NCBI GenBank assembly: GCA_000444245.1 | Contig: ATSW01007162.1 | Coordinates: 1-20,204 of the forward strand | Direction of reading: 5' to 3' | Source of the DNA: Botryllus schlosseri | Taxonomy: Eukaryota > Chordata > Ascidiacea > Stolidobranchia > Styelidae | Length of the DNA: 20,204 bases | In this document: positions 9,534 to 17,320 of the stretch, in pieces | Layout: each line of letters begins with the position of its first letter | How positions within the stretch are numbered: position 1 is the stretch's first letter | Translations under genes and position numbers: made by a program | The notes under the pieces: generated by a model | Database searches by the model: none | Seen by the model: only the letters and a program-made list of their open reading frames with translations | Told to the model about the DNA's origin: nothing

Positions 9534-9541
9534 GAAACTAC
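9534..9541. repeat. 8-bp target-site duplication of hAT copy A, right
   Basis: GAAACTAC, identical to 8004-8011. Confidence 0.9.
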
Positions 9542-9809
9542 GGTATCAGTTCGGGATATTTCACCGCGCAATAGCACCGACGTAACCAGCAGGGCTGAAT
9601 TCAGTAACCGCAGCCCGAGTATAGATTGTTTTGGTGGACAAATCTCTAACGAAGACGCCACGGTTCGTGATGCGGTCATTGCCACTAGCACCGACGAAGG
9701 AAATAACGAAAGTTTGCAACCGAACATTGAACGTGAAAGATCACCGCTTCGTCGTTCAACGCGTATTCGGAAAGCCGTAGATCGATATGGCGCAGTACCC
9801 CATTATTGA
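9542..9809 (+). pseudogene. C-terminal end of Ty3/Gypsy Pol, downstream of the hAT insertion
   Basis: Past the hAT element the retroelement resumes with a polar, Ser/Asn/Asp-rich stretch ending in SPLRRSTRIRKAVDRYGAVP, a basic tail typical of the Pol C-terminus in many Gypsy elements. The polypurine tract follows within 40 bp. The antisense frame here is only a shadow. Confidence 0.7.
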
Positions 9810-9845
9810 CAATGTATCACACACTTTGTTTCGCTAATATTTTAC

Positions 9846-9855
9846 GGGGGGAGAA
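9846..9855 (+). promoter_or_regulatory. Polypurine tract of the Ty3/Gypsy fossil
   Basis: GGGGGGAGAA stands directly before the TGTAG that opens the LTR. A purine run at this place primes plus-strand DNA synthesis in LTR elements. The position and purity support the LTR boundary at 9856. Confidence 0.8.
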
Positions 9856-10071
9856 TGTAGCATTCCTTATCTGTACTTTCCATCATTAGTTAATTGATTC
9901 ACGTTGATTACGATCACTCTCCTTACCTAGTGATGTGAGTAGGTAATCCGTTGTCAGTTGTTCTAGGGGTTGGGTCTTGTGTTATCGTATTTGAACTGTT
10001 CCTATGCTGTGTATCTTCTTTGCCGTCTGTTGCAGAATAAGTTTAATAAAGCCTATCTCTAGGTCAGAACA
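9856..10071 (+). repeat. 3' LTR of the Ty3/Gypsy fossil, about 216 bp
   Basis: It starts TGTAGCATTCC directly after the polypurine tract. The end is placed at AGAACA (10071) because LTRs usually end in CA and a poly(A) signal AATAAA (10045-10050) lies just inside. No second LTR is present in the window, so the right boundary is inferred and could be off by some tens of bases. Confidence 0.65.
10045..10050 (+). promoter_or_regulatory. Poly(A) signal AATAAA in the LTR
   Basis: The hexamer AATAAA lies about 20 bp before the inferred LTR end, the usual place for transcript 3' processing in an LTR element. Confidence 0.5.
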
Positions 10072-10370
10072 TAAGGCATGAGAAACGGACTGAAAACCAT
10101 GACATTTTGATTGAAAGTCGGTCAATTCTGAACAACCCTAATGTACGTAGAAAAGCCGTTGAATTGAGTCAACACAAAAACCGAGTTTCTACCAACCTGC
10201 CGAGCTCTCCAACCAACCAAATCAGATTAGTTTTTCTACGTCTCTTGTCTGTTCCTCGTTGCTGGGTATATTATTCAAGTGTATTACGACAAACATTTGC
10301 ATTTTTGTGATAGCAATAATTGAATCATTAGAATTTGTCGTTGTACTGGAGAACAAAATAGGTCTACCAC
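10072..10370. other. Flank of the retroelement, nothing recognisable
   Basis: A 67-codon frame at 10107-10310 begins with a polar stretch (ESRSILNNPNVRRKAVELSQ) that could be coding, but it has no known motif and no clear splice sites. I see no other feature. Confidence 0.35.
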
Positions 10371-10410
10371 ATTCCTGGGATGGCCTGTTTAATCCTGGGA
10401 TGGCCTGTTC
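10371..10410 (+). repeat. 20-bp tandem duplication
   Basis: ATTCCTGGGATGGCCTGTTT is followed directly by AATCCTGGGATGGCCTGTTC: two 20-bp units with two differences. Confidence 0.8.
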
Positions 10411-10436
10411 TCATTTAAACAATTTATTTTTTCAGA

Positions 10437-10475
10437 CCTGGGGTCTCCAACTCGAAATAAGTAGCGGGCCCCTTT
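10437..10475 (+). mobile_element. Possible hAT left-end fragment
   Basis: CCTGGGGTCTCCAACTCG followed by GCGGGCCCC resembles the widespread hAT end type that opens CAGGGGTCTCCAAC and then runs into G/C-rich GGGCC blocks. No matching right end (GTTGGAGACC) occurs downstream, so it is at best a stump. Confidence 0.35.
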
Positions 10476-10499
10476 CGTAACATGATATTCTGTATCTTA

Positions 10500-10533
10500 G
10501 TAGCACCTTTTATCAAAGGTGAAAAGGTACTAC
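10500..10533. repeat. Small hairpin
   Basis: GTAGCACCTTTT pairs with AAAAGGTACTAC with one mismatch around a 10-base loop. No T-run follows and no function is claimed. Confidence 0.5.
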
Positions 10534-11801
10534 ATCAATATACGGTTTTGTTGCTGTTGCGTACTAGACATTGTTAAAATTATTCATTGTTTGGAATAAA
10601 TGAAAATGCAACGAATAAGTGATATGGCGAAGGCATGGTGTTTTTACTGCAGTAGGACCAGGCATTTGATAGTGAAGAACGGTATTATTGAGCGTGGGGT
10701 TACATCATTGTTGGGATGTCGATTAACAATTTTTAAAGTGGATTTATTTCAAGCATTTAGAAATACAATAATCACATGTATTTTCCCGTCGTCTTAATCC
10801 CGGACTTGGAAGTTAAAAAGCCACCGGCCTAGACATTATGATAAAGGTAGCGCATATAAGTGAGGGAATGTTGTAAATTACTGATCATCGGGCTGCAAAA
10901 TTACCTCGGTGTACGTCCTGGTCACTGTTAAAGTCACGTCGATGTCGAATCATTCGCATCCGTCTCTTCTCTTTTGTGCGTGGGTTGTAGTCGTCGTCAA
11001 ATACAATTTCAAGCGAATGATTGTGGCATTGAGCGAGGGGAAAGTAATCAGGGAGATCTTGAAGAACATATGGAAACTCAAATTATATCGAATATTTTGA
11101 AATACAGTATCAGATGTGCCTTCCTGGAATCTGAAACTATGTCGCCATCAAACAATCAAATTCCCCATGGAAAAATGGTTAGATATACTGGCATATTTTT
11201 GCCCGACCATGACTGTGTATTTTGCGTGATGACTGTGATGAATACACGATACACAATAACGATATCTTACATCATTTCCCCTCACGACAAGTGACCAACT
11301 ATCATGGTTATTTATATATCCTGCTATCAGTCGTGGTTAACGCTGTTTAGTTCATATGGAGCAGCCATACATTATATTCAGGTTCTGCTGAACAAGTCGC
11401 TACGAAACGATATTTTTGATTAGATTAAAATAACGGTATTTTGCGATTTTAGTTTAATGAAATCTGTAATGAAAATTAGTTACATCTCTTAGTTCTTATT
11501 GATACTAATCAAATCGAGAAAATGCTTCAAAAAGACAGAAAAAAAGTGTTGTGATGTGGCAGGCCAGTTGGAATTCATTAAGTTTAGTAGACTGAGTATA
11601 ACTGACTGCACATATTTTTTCGAATGTATTTCATGATTAGTTAGCATGGATTTAAACGTACACTTTACTAGAATTAACTCAGGCTTTACTGCACTGCCTG
11701 AAGCGTACCGCCATTAACGTGTGCCCCATTTTGGATGGAGAGTGTATCATTTCACATCACTTTGCACCTATTGCGTTCTGCATATACCTTAAACTTCATT
11801 A
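10534..11801. other. No recognisable gene
   Basis: Open frames of 63-106 codons occur (the longest at 10974-11294, +) but show no domain, no consistent coding composition and overlap one another in different frames. No repeat boundary was identified until the hAT at 11810. Confidence 0.4.
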
Positions 11802-11809
11802 GTTTAAGG
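11802..11809. repeat. 8-bp target-site duplication of hAT F, left
   Basis: GTTTAAGG precedes the element and recurs at 14131-14138. Perfect match. Confidence 0.9.
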
Positions 11810-11825
11810 CAGAGGTCTCAAACAC

Positions 11826-11841
11826 GCGGCCCGCGGGCCGC
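11826..11841. repeat. 16-bp perfect GC palindrome in hAT F end
   Basis: GCGGCCCGCGGGCCGC reads the same on both strands, 16 bp inside the left terminus. GCGGCCCGC recurs near the right end at about 14065, so it belongs to the subterminal pattern of the element. Confidence 0.85.
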
Positions 11842-12519
11842 ATGCGGCCCGCCAGAGCATTTTGTGCGGCCCGCGACGGCTGTTTGAAATTTCAAGTAAT
11901 AAACAATATATTTAAGTGCCATATATATCTTTTTTAGATATAAGAACTTAAAGTTCACGCAAACACGACTATAAAAATCACCGAAATCCCAACAAACATC
12001 ACCATCACATCACTTTTAAAAGCTATACCATGCGGTAGAAGATCAGCTATTACGTCATATTTCTAGTTCATGATGATAAAACATGACTCGTTGATGATTC
12101 GCGACTGAAAATTGTGATTTGGTTTGGTGCAACCTTCTCGTAAACTTACTTGATTTCGGATTGACTCGGTGATTAAAAAAATGACTCGAGTTGAGTCTGG
12201 TGAAACGCTGAAATCGGAGAGGGACTTGCGACTCGGAATGGTGACTTTGTAATCTTACGCACGCATCAATCTATGCAACTTTCATGGGCAATAGTAATAT
12301 ATCAAAAGGTCGTAGCTTGCGTTGCGTAGGGTATATACTTAATCTGGTAAGTATGGCAACCATGGGTATTCTGTGACCCCCGTGACGTATATAGTTGGTT
12401 ACATGATGCATGTTGTTTTTTCTCTTCATCCATGTTATTATCGGTGACGAGTAAGGTGGTAGTATACGCTCTACAGCGGTAACTCCAACGAATTCTTAGT
12501 CGATTAGACATTTCTATTC

Positions 12520-12644
12520 GAGTGGTTCTTAACCAGGGTCCGTAGACCCCATTGGGGTACGAAGCACCACATCAGGGAGTAGGAGATGCCCTGTAGAATT
12601 TGTATACCGATATGCTTTGGAATATTTTTTTTGCCAATTTATTC
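12520..12644 (+). mobile_element. Left-end fragment of a third hAT family inside hAT F
   Basis: GAGTGGTTCTTAACCAGGGT followed by CCGTAGACCCC and CATTGGGG resembles a known hAT end type opening CAGTGGTTCTTAACC. No partner end (GGTTAAGAACCACT) is found, and its inner part is interrupted by hAT D at 12653. The sequence after D (13469-13690) may be its remainder. Confidence 0.5.
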
Positions 12645-12652
12645 AACTAGAA
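12645..12652. repeat. 8-bp target-site duplication of hAT D, left
   Basis: AACTAGAA, repeated exactly at 13461-13468. Confidence 0.9.
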
Positions 12653-13460
12653 CAGTGGTTCCCAACCTTTTTATCCTAATTTCACACTTCCGATTTATTA
12701 CGAGCCTTCATTCTCCACCTAAAAACTCTATATTCATATCTACCCTTTAAAGTACTAAAGTGGTGATTGTTAAGATCCCCGGAAGTGATCAGCACACAAT
12801 AAAATTAACGCAGCGGTGAACTGGTCACCGTAAACGCACGTCCGTAAATATATGTATCCACCCCGGCGCGCAGCCAGCAGAAAATTTGAAAATTTTCCAA
12901 ATGTTGCGGGGTAGCAGCAATTTACATACGTAAATACCGAATAATATATGGGTCAGATAAACTTCCTGACGTTGACGAACTCATGCGTGCGATACATATA
13001 TATATAAGCCGCCGTAAACTACACTTTCGCACAATACTGAAAGAACTTGAAATAACATAAATATGTATAATATCCTTTGTAACGAGTCCGGATGTGCTAT
13101 TAATTAGAGAGTTCACGATCTCCCTTGAATACATGTTCAGCAATATGAGCTCTTATTACAACGAATCAGAATTTTTCTATCACTCCGTTTCGTGACCGAT
13201 GATGGTGTAGCCTACAAATGAATAAAAACATGTCTGGAGATCGCGTGTCGCTATCCAGGCAATTCTCGCTAATTGGAGGCACTGATAATATCAATCGCTA
13301 CATTGCAAATGAGCTATGAAGTATTCGGTCGGCATTTCTAAACGACATTTAATAAAGGACAATATTACTGTATAGATTTTTCCATAAGTGAGTCTATTCC
13401 CCACCAAAAATCCCGAAATTCCCCACCAGTGGGGAATTCCCCACCGTTTGGGAACCACTG
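12653..13460 (+). mobile_element. hAT element D (TIR CAGTGGTTCCCAA), 808 bp, nested
   Basis: The left end CAGTGGTTCCCAACCTTTTT and the right end, which in reverse reads CAGTGGTTCCCAAACGGTGG, are flanked by the perfect duplication AACTAGAA. At 808 bp and without a transposase frame it is a non-autonomous, MITE-like hAT. Near the right end ATTCCCCACC occurs three times (13396, 13418, 13436), possibly subterminal binding repeats. It sits within hAT F, next to the fragment at 12520, so it is the youngest of the three. Confidence 0.92.
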
Positions 13461-13468
13461 AACTAGAA
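13461..13468. repeat. 8-bp target-site duplication of hAT D, right
   Basis: AACTAGAA, identical to 12645-12652. Confidence 0.9.
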
Positions 13469-14130
13469 AATAGTATTCGCGCTGCGCGCGATTTTGTGAA
13501 TGGGCTTTCTGATTTACCATCAGAAATTGTGTTGAAAACGGACAAGGGCTACGAGAAGTCTTATTGGAAGCACAAGGGGTACACGATCACTAAAAAGTTT
13601 ATGAAGCATTGCTATTACTATGGCTCAATGAGTGTAGTATTTAGGGTGTTATTGATATATCGAAGGCAAAATCTTACGCTTATTTAATTTGTGTTTGGCA
13701 ATGACAGTAACAATAGCCTATACTTATTACTTACCATTAGGCTACACCGCTCAAAAGCTCTGATATCAGTAGATCAATCATCAGTAGATTTTAAAATAGA
13801 CTACATCAAGTTGTTGCTCGTCATAGGTCCACCAGTTGCAATATTATAATGAGACAGTTTTACGATAATGATGCATCCTCTCACATGATGTCTATACCTC
13901 GTTAATTAAAAAAAAATTGCCCAGCACAAAAACAATTTTATTCAAATATTTGAAAATGTGATTTTTTCCGTGTCAAGCGTTAATTGCATTTCCACGATGT
14001 TTGTGGAATGCTTGTCTGCAACGTCCCGTCAAATAAGGCCATTAAATATCCCTATAATTGATGTTGCGGCCCGCGGCGTCATCAAAACTATGACATTGGC
14101 CCGCGAGCACATTTGAGTTTGAGACCTCTG

Positions 14131-14138
14131 GTTTAAGG
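14131..14138. repeat. 8-bp target-site duplication of hAT F, right
   Basis: GTTTAAGG, identical to 11802-11809. Confidence 0.9.
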
Positions 14139-14757
14139 TTTCCGCTCTATACCTACATCTTCAATGCAAGTTGTGCATTAGGCCTGCTCTGCAGACTTGG
14201 GCAAACTACTGGGCTTTCAAAATGCTCAACAATGACAATGACTATAACTATAAATAAAGATATTTAAAAATGCGAACTAATCAACTCCTTCGAATAAATG
14301 TGTAGTTAATGTGTTATGAGGTAGATTGTTGTTAGTGTGATTCAGTGAAAATTGGGATTTCAACGAATGCTTGCAGATTAGCGTAAGGGTTCCCTGGTCA
14401 TTAAAGGTTAAAAACCATACTAAACAAGATTTAATTCCACAGGGCAACTCATCAATAATTATTTTATCGGAAATAGTAGACAAAGAATCGGCATTTCAAA
14501 ACGACGCGGTTTCGAGTTTGAAATGAGAGGGAATTCGACCACAAAAATCCACTCGTTTGTTACGCCACTGTTAGTAGTAATGACTCTTACCTAGCAATGG
14601 CGGCTCGGACATCAAATAACAGAACACCGGTATCATGATTCACGACAAACGACGACATGATATCATGATATGCAATAATGTTGCTAATTATCAAGGCCAA
14701 GCTCGACTTTCTTGTGTTTAATGCGTACCTAGTGCTAGATTAGGTTATATATTGAGC
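14139..14757. other. No recognisable gene
   Basis: Only a short palindrome CATGATATCATG (14657-14668) stands out. Frames are short and featureless. Confidence 0.4.
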
Positions 14758-14897
14758 ATCGGGCCTAGTGTGTTTTATTTCTTCAAGACAGAAATAGATC
14801 ATATCTAACAATGTTTTATACATAAAGAATGTTTCATACATAAGAATAGGACATGATCTATTTCTGTCCCAAAGAAATAGAATACACAAGGCCCGAT
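14758..14897. repeat. 140-bp fold-back with 47-bp arms
   Basis: The arm at 14758-14804 (opening ATCGGGCC, ending GACAGAAATAGATCATAT) pairs with 14851-14897 at about 40 of 47 positions. The 46-bp loop holds a diverged direct repeat (AATGTTTTATACATAAAG, then AATGTTTCATACATAAG). It could be a miniature fold-back element or a hairpin RNA source. No target duplication is visible at its edges. Confidence 0.75.
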
Positions 14898-15290
14898 TTT
14901 GACACAAATCTCCTGACTGAACATCTTCCGTTGAACGCGGTATCTAAACCACATTGGCGTGTACGACATATTTCGTTCATAAAATCGACTGACAACTATA
15001 TAAAGTTCGATCTCTGCGTGACTGCTGGAGCGTGAATCCCCCGTGGAAATTCCAATAAGTTGCAGCTGCATTACGGTGGCGTTCTGAAGAAAATGGCTGC
15101 GGTCAAAATTTTTGTCGTTCTGCCCTTCAATTTGAGACAACATCATTTTTAGAGTGCAGTGCTCCTTTAAGTTTGATTCAAATTTGCCCGTCTCGAACAT
15201 GACGATGTTGACAGAATCAAGAATAGACGGAATATAATAGAGGCAATACATTACGTATGGAGGAAGTACTAAACTAATATAGATTATCAT
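14805..15290 (-). CDS. Hypothetical protein, 161 codons, unassigned
   Basis: This is the second-longest frame in the window. I do not recognise the family. The N-terminal 35 residues are hydrophobic (IYISLVLPPYVMYCLYYIP), followed by a polar body with FETGKFESNLKEHCTLKMML and SQIEGQNDKNFDRSHFL, then AEIELYIVVSRFYERN. The middle has a coding-like base composition, higher in G+C than the flanks. The 3' end runs into the fold-back at 14758-14897, which suggests that at least the last 30 codons are not original coding sequence. It would be transcribed divergently from the LDLa gene starting at 15449, about 160 bp away. A chance frame or a single exon remains possible. Confidence 0.28.
   Translation of the reverse strand: MIIYISLVLPPYVMYCLYYIPSILDSVNIVMFETGKFESNLKEHCTLKMMLSQIEGQNDKNFDRSHFLQNATVMQLQLIGISTGDSRSSSHAEIELYIVVSRFYERNMSYTPMWFRYRVQRKMFSQEICVKIGPCVFYFFGTEIDHVLFLCMKHSLCIKHC
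14997..15005 (+). promoter_or_regulatory. TATA-box-like site
   Basis: TATATAAAG lies about 95 bp before a good translation-start context (GAAGAAAATGG at 15088-15098) and about 450 bp before the LDLa gene start codon. The frame after that ATG is only 19 codons. The motif alone is weak evidence for a promoter in AT-rich DNA. Confidence 0.25.
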
Positions 15291-15448
15291 AAGTTTGTAG
15301 TTAGTGAGTATCGGTATATGTCAGATTTTCGTGCGTAATTCGTCACTAATTCATGCGTATCATATTATCATCCACATTTCAACAGGTCGCTGATTACGAA
15401 AACATTTAATAAGTGACGTCGATTTTGTTACTCCTAATTGAGTCGAGG

Positions 15449-15506
15449 ATGAGTCTGTTGTACTCGTTCACCGTGGGATTAATCGTAGCTGTTACAAGTA
15501 TAAAAT
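15449..15506 (+). CDS. Exon 1 of an LDLa-domain gene: signal peptide
   Basis: The exon encodes MSLLYSFTVGLIVAVTSIK plus the first base of a cysteine codon: a short N-region, a hydrophobic core and small residues near the end, as in a secretory signal peptide. It ends at a clean 5' splice site (T|GTGAGT) in phase 1. The next exon, 323 bp on, joins in phase and opens a cysteine-rich LDLa domain, which fits a secreted or type I membrane protein entering the secretory pathway. The start was chosen because an in-frame TAA lies at 15410-15412 with no other ATG between. A CAACAG|G at 15380-15385 could be the acceptor of an untranslated 5' exon. No core promoter is obvious. Confidence 0.72.
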
Positions 15507-15829
15507 GTGAGTTATAATGTCCGTGTGAACTGTTTATAAAGTTTTAGGTTTAAAAATAGAAGGCAGCCAAGCGAATTACTCACTACAAGTGTTATATTTC
15601 GTATAAGATATTGCGATCTGTGTATTGAACAGGCACCGTATCGAAACGTTTCTCCATATCGTATTTGCTAAGTGAACAGCATCACACCAGTCTTAATATT
15701 AGAAGGATTATCTTGAATTTAAACAACAGATCGGCGATCACTTAGTTGATCAATCATATCCAAATAAAACGATTTTTCAGTGCTTTGTATAACATTGTTA
15801 TATGTTTCTATCGATATAACTTTTTTCAG
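15507..15829 (+). other. Intron 1 of the LDLa gene, 323 bp
   Basis: It runs from GTGAGT to TTTTTTCAG, with a T-rich tract directly before the acceptor. It interrupts the reading frame after codon position 1, keeping the signal peptide and the LDLa domain in one frame. No insertion is seen inside it. Confidence 0.7.
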
Positions 15830-15917
15830 GCCGCACCTGTCCAAGAGAAGAGTTTGAATGTGACAATGGGACATGTAACCCTAATTCATGGTTCTGCGAT
15901 GGAGCTGAAGACTGCAG
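15830..15917 (+). CDS. Exon 2 of the LDLa gene: LDL-receptor class A domain, partial
   Basis: The 88-base exon translates, in phase with exon 1, to a cysteine-rich segment with CPREEFECDNGTC, NPNSW and FCDGAEDC. This is the LDLa pattern: Cys1-x6-Cys2-x4-Cys3-x6-Cys4-x5-Cys5, with the EF pair, the NGTC turn, the tryptophan and the calcium-binding acidic residues of DGAED. LDLa modules bind ligands with the help of calcium and occur in secreted and membrane proteins of animals. The exon ends at TGCAG|GTAATA in phase 2, before the usual DGSDE and the sixth cysteine, which must lie in the next exon. That exon was not found before 20204. An extra cysteine is created at the exon 1/2 junction. The exact gene cannot be named from one domain. 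Confidence 0.85.
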
Positions 15918-16110
15918 GTAATATCGCTAATCGGCGATTCTTTGCGCGTTTTGAAAACCATCTTATCGATTTTGGTCCCCAAGCTGGTTTGATGTTGGGC
16001 AACGATAATGATCGTTTTAATCAGTGGTACGTAGCAAGAGAATAGACAGGATGAGACGGACTCATCTCATCTCATTTGCGTCTAGATTTATAATTTAACT
16101 GACTGATGAG
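15918..16110 (+). other. Start of presumed intron 2 of the LDLa gene
   Basis: It follows a GTAATA donor. The frame seen across it is a shadow read-through of exon 2. If the gene continues beyond the window, all DNA to 20204, including the hAT copies, would lie in this intron. Confidence 0.5.
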
Positions 16111-16850
16111 CAGAGGTGGTCACTAACGAAGTACTTCTACTTTTTCGAAGTACTCAAGTAGATTTCCTCTACTTCTGGTACTTACTCGAGTCGATCCTTT
16201 TTTCGCTACTTCTACTTCTACTTCGTAATATTTTGGGAACTACTTACTTACTTCTCGTTATTTTCAGTGTGTCTAGTAGAAGTAGTTTAATCCTCCAATA
16301 AGAAAGATAGCCTATGGAATTTCGGGACTGTTTTCGCGTAGTATCAACAGTTGATTTTCATAAAAGTTGAGTAAAGCCCAGAATTTCCGTCGCGCGTCGC
16401 GCTCAGTGGATACGGAGTAATCATTAGGATTTCTCGAGAGTATGGGTGAATATAATTTAGGTTGAGGGTTGACGGGGTTCTGTTCACATCGGATTGTCGC
16501 CCTTCGTCCGTATGAAATATTTTATCACAGTATATATGGCTCATCATAACGTTTGACAACGATGTTTCGCGATCTGGAATTTACTTATCATATCATAAAC
16601 TAGCAGTCCATGGCGTGTCTTAATCTTGAAAAGTGGACTTTTTTTTAGTTATAGAGCTGTTTTAGCATACAACCTTTGAAACTTTCTGGACTAAAGACAT
16701 GAACTACATTTCCCGCTTTTACGAGTAGTATTTATATTTCACTTTCAATTTCCCGTATCATATACTTTGAATTCTAATAACTATCAGTTCTTTTGTCTGG
16801 ATAACATACATGTTGAAGTATAAAAGCAAGTGTAGTAATGCCTTTAATCA
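16111..16850 (+). mobile_element. Tol2-like hAT, copy B, left part only
   Basis: It starts CAGAGGTGGTCACTAACGAA and follows copy A closely: the same TACTT/AAGTA-packed end (16120-16290), the GGACTG to AAAGCCCAGAA block, ATATAATTTAGGT, CCATGGCGTGTCTT and AAAAGCAAGTGTAGTAATGCCT. Similarity to copy A stops near 16850 and no right terminus of the A type occurs downstream. The flanking 8 bp (CTGATGAG) are not repeated after 19188. It has internal deletions relative to A. Confidence 0.85.
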
Positions 16851-17312
16851 TGTCTGCGATGTGTTCGGACTGGGTTACCGCTGGGAAATCGTTCCTTGGA
16901 TATGTTTGTACTGCAATTGACTCTATAGTGAATATAGCGACTTATTTAAACATGAGACTGACATCCACATTTCAAACATGAGGCTGACCTTATTTCAAAC
17001 AAATCTGACCTTATTTCAAACAAATCGAACCAACCCTCCTCAATATACCAACATATCTGGTGTCGGGATTGCCGACCATCTCATATCCCCCTCCGTAAGT
17101 TGGCTATACAGTGCGGTAAACAGTATTCCAAAGATAGGTTGGCACTGTACTCCACTACAATTGATGTAAATTAGTATTGTTACTTCAAACAACAACGCCA
17201 CCGCATCTCTATTCTCTTCTTTCTGCGATTCACAACACTCAACAAAATATCGCCCAGCCAGCCAAATACGACTGAAGCACACGATGAAAGACCAGCCGTC
17301 AGCACCTGTAGC
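16851..17312. other. No recognisable gene; small triplicated motif
   Basis: A 21-bp unit (CTGACCTTATTTCAAACAAA plus T) is duplicated in tandem at 16984-17025, with a diverged third copy before it near 16957. Otherwise featureless. A 122-codon minus-strand frame at 17040-17408 runs into hAT E and is therefore not a gene. Confidence 0.5.
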
Positions 17313-17320
17313 GTATGCAG
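17313..17320. repeat. 8-bp target-site duplication of hAT E, left
   Basis: GTATGCAG precedes the element; GTATTCAG follows it at 18469-18476, one mismatch. Confidence 0.8.

Larger units (their letters stand above)
6484..10071 (+). mobile_element. Ty3/Gypsy LTR retrotransposon fossil, 5'-truncated, broken
   Basis: Parts in order are RNase H, integrase, the C-terminal end of Pol, a polypurine tract and one LTR, all on the + strand. No gag, protease or reverse transcriptase core and no 5' LTR were found in the window, so the front half is gone. The coding remains are broken in several places, and a 1522-bp hAT element sits in the region just after the integrase core. The motifs (TDASDFA, FTDQKSVSF, LDFKGPLP, HSD, GNGQCEKYNG) are those of Ty3/Gypsy Pol. 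Age is at least older than the hAT insertion, whose target duplication is still perfect. Confidence 0.9.
11810..14130 (+). mobile_element. hAT element F (TIR CAGAGGTCTCAAAC), 2321 bp with a nested hAT
   Basis: The left end CAGAGGTCTCAAAC matches the right end read in reverse (CAGAGGTCTCAAACTCAA), and both are flanked by GTTTAAGG. Just inside each end lie GCGGCCCGC-rich blocks, typical of a widespread animal hAT end type. Removing the 808-bp insertion at 12653-13460 and its extra 8 bp leaves about 1.5 kb. No transposase motif is legible inside, so it is non-autonomous. The perfect target duplication argues against great age, yet it has had time to receive at least one further insertion. Confidence 0.9.

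Noticed and set aside
9509-9727. Minus-strand frame of 72 codons
   Set aside because: It is antisense to the C-terminal end of Pol and crosses the hAT boundary.
10974-11294. 106-codon frame as a hypothetical protein
   Set aside because: No known motif, random-looking composition and overlap with another frame of 63 codons; a chance frame is the simpler reading.
13388-13687. Frame of 99 codons spanning the right end of hAT D
   Set aside because: It starts inside hAT D and continues into the flank, so it cannot be an original gene. The part after 13469 might be an old hAT remainder, but no motif supports it.
17220-17320. Possible third exon of the LDLa gene after a pyrimidine-rich tract
   Set aside because: A CAG acceptor and an open stretch exist, but the expected DGSDE and sixth cysteine are not encoded, so the LDLa domain would not be completed.
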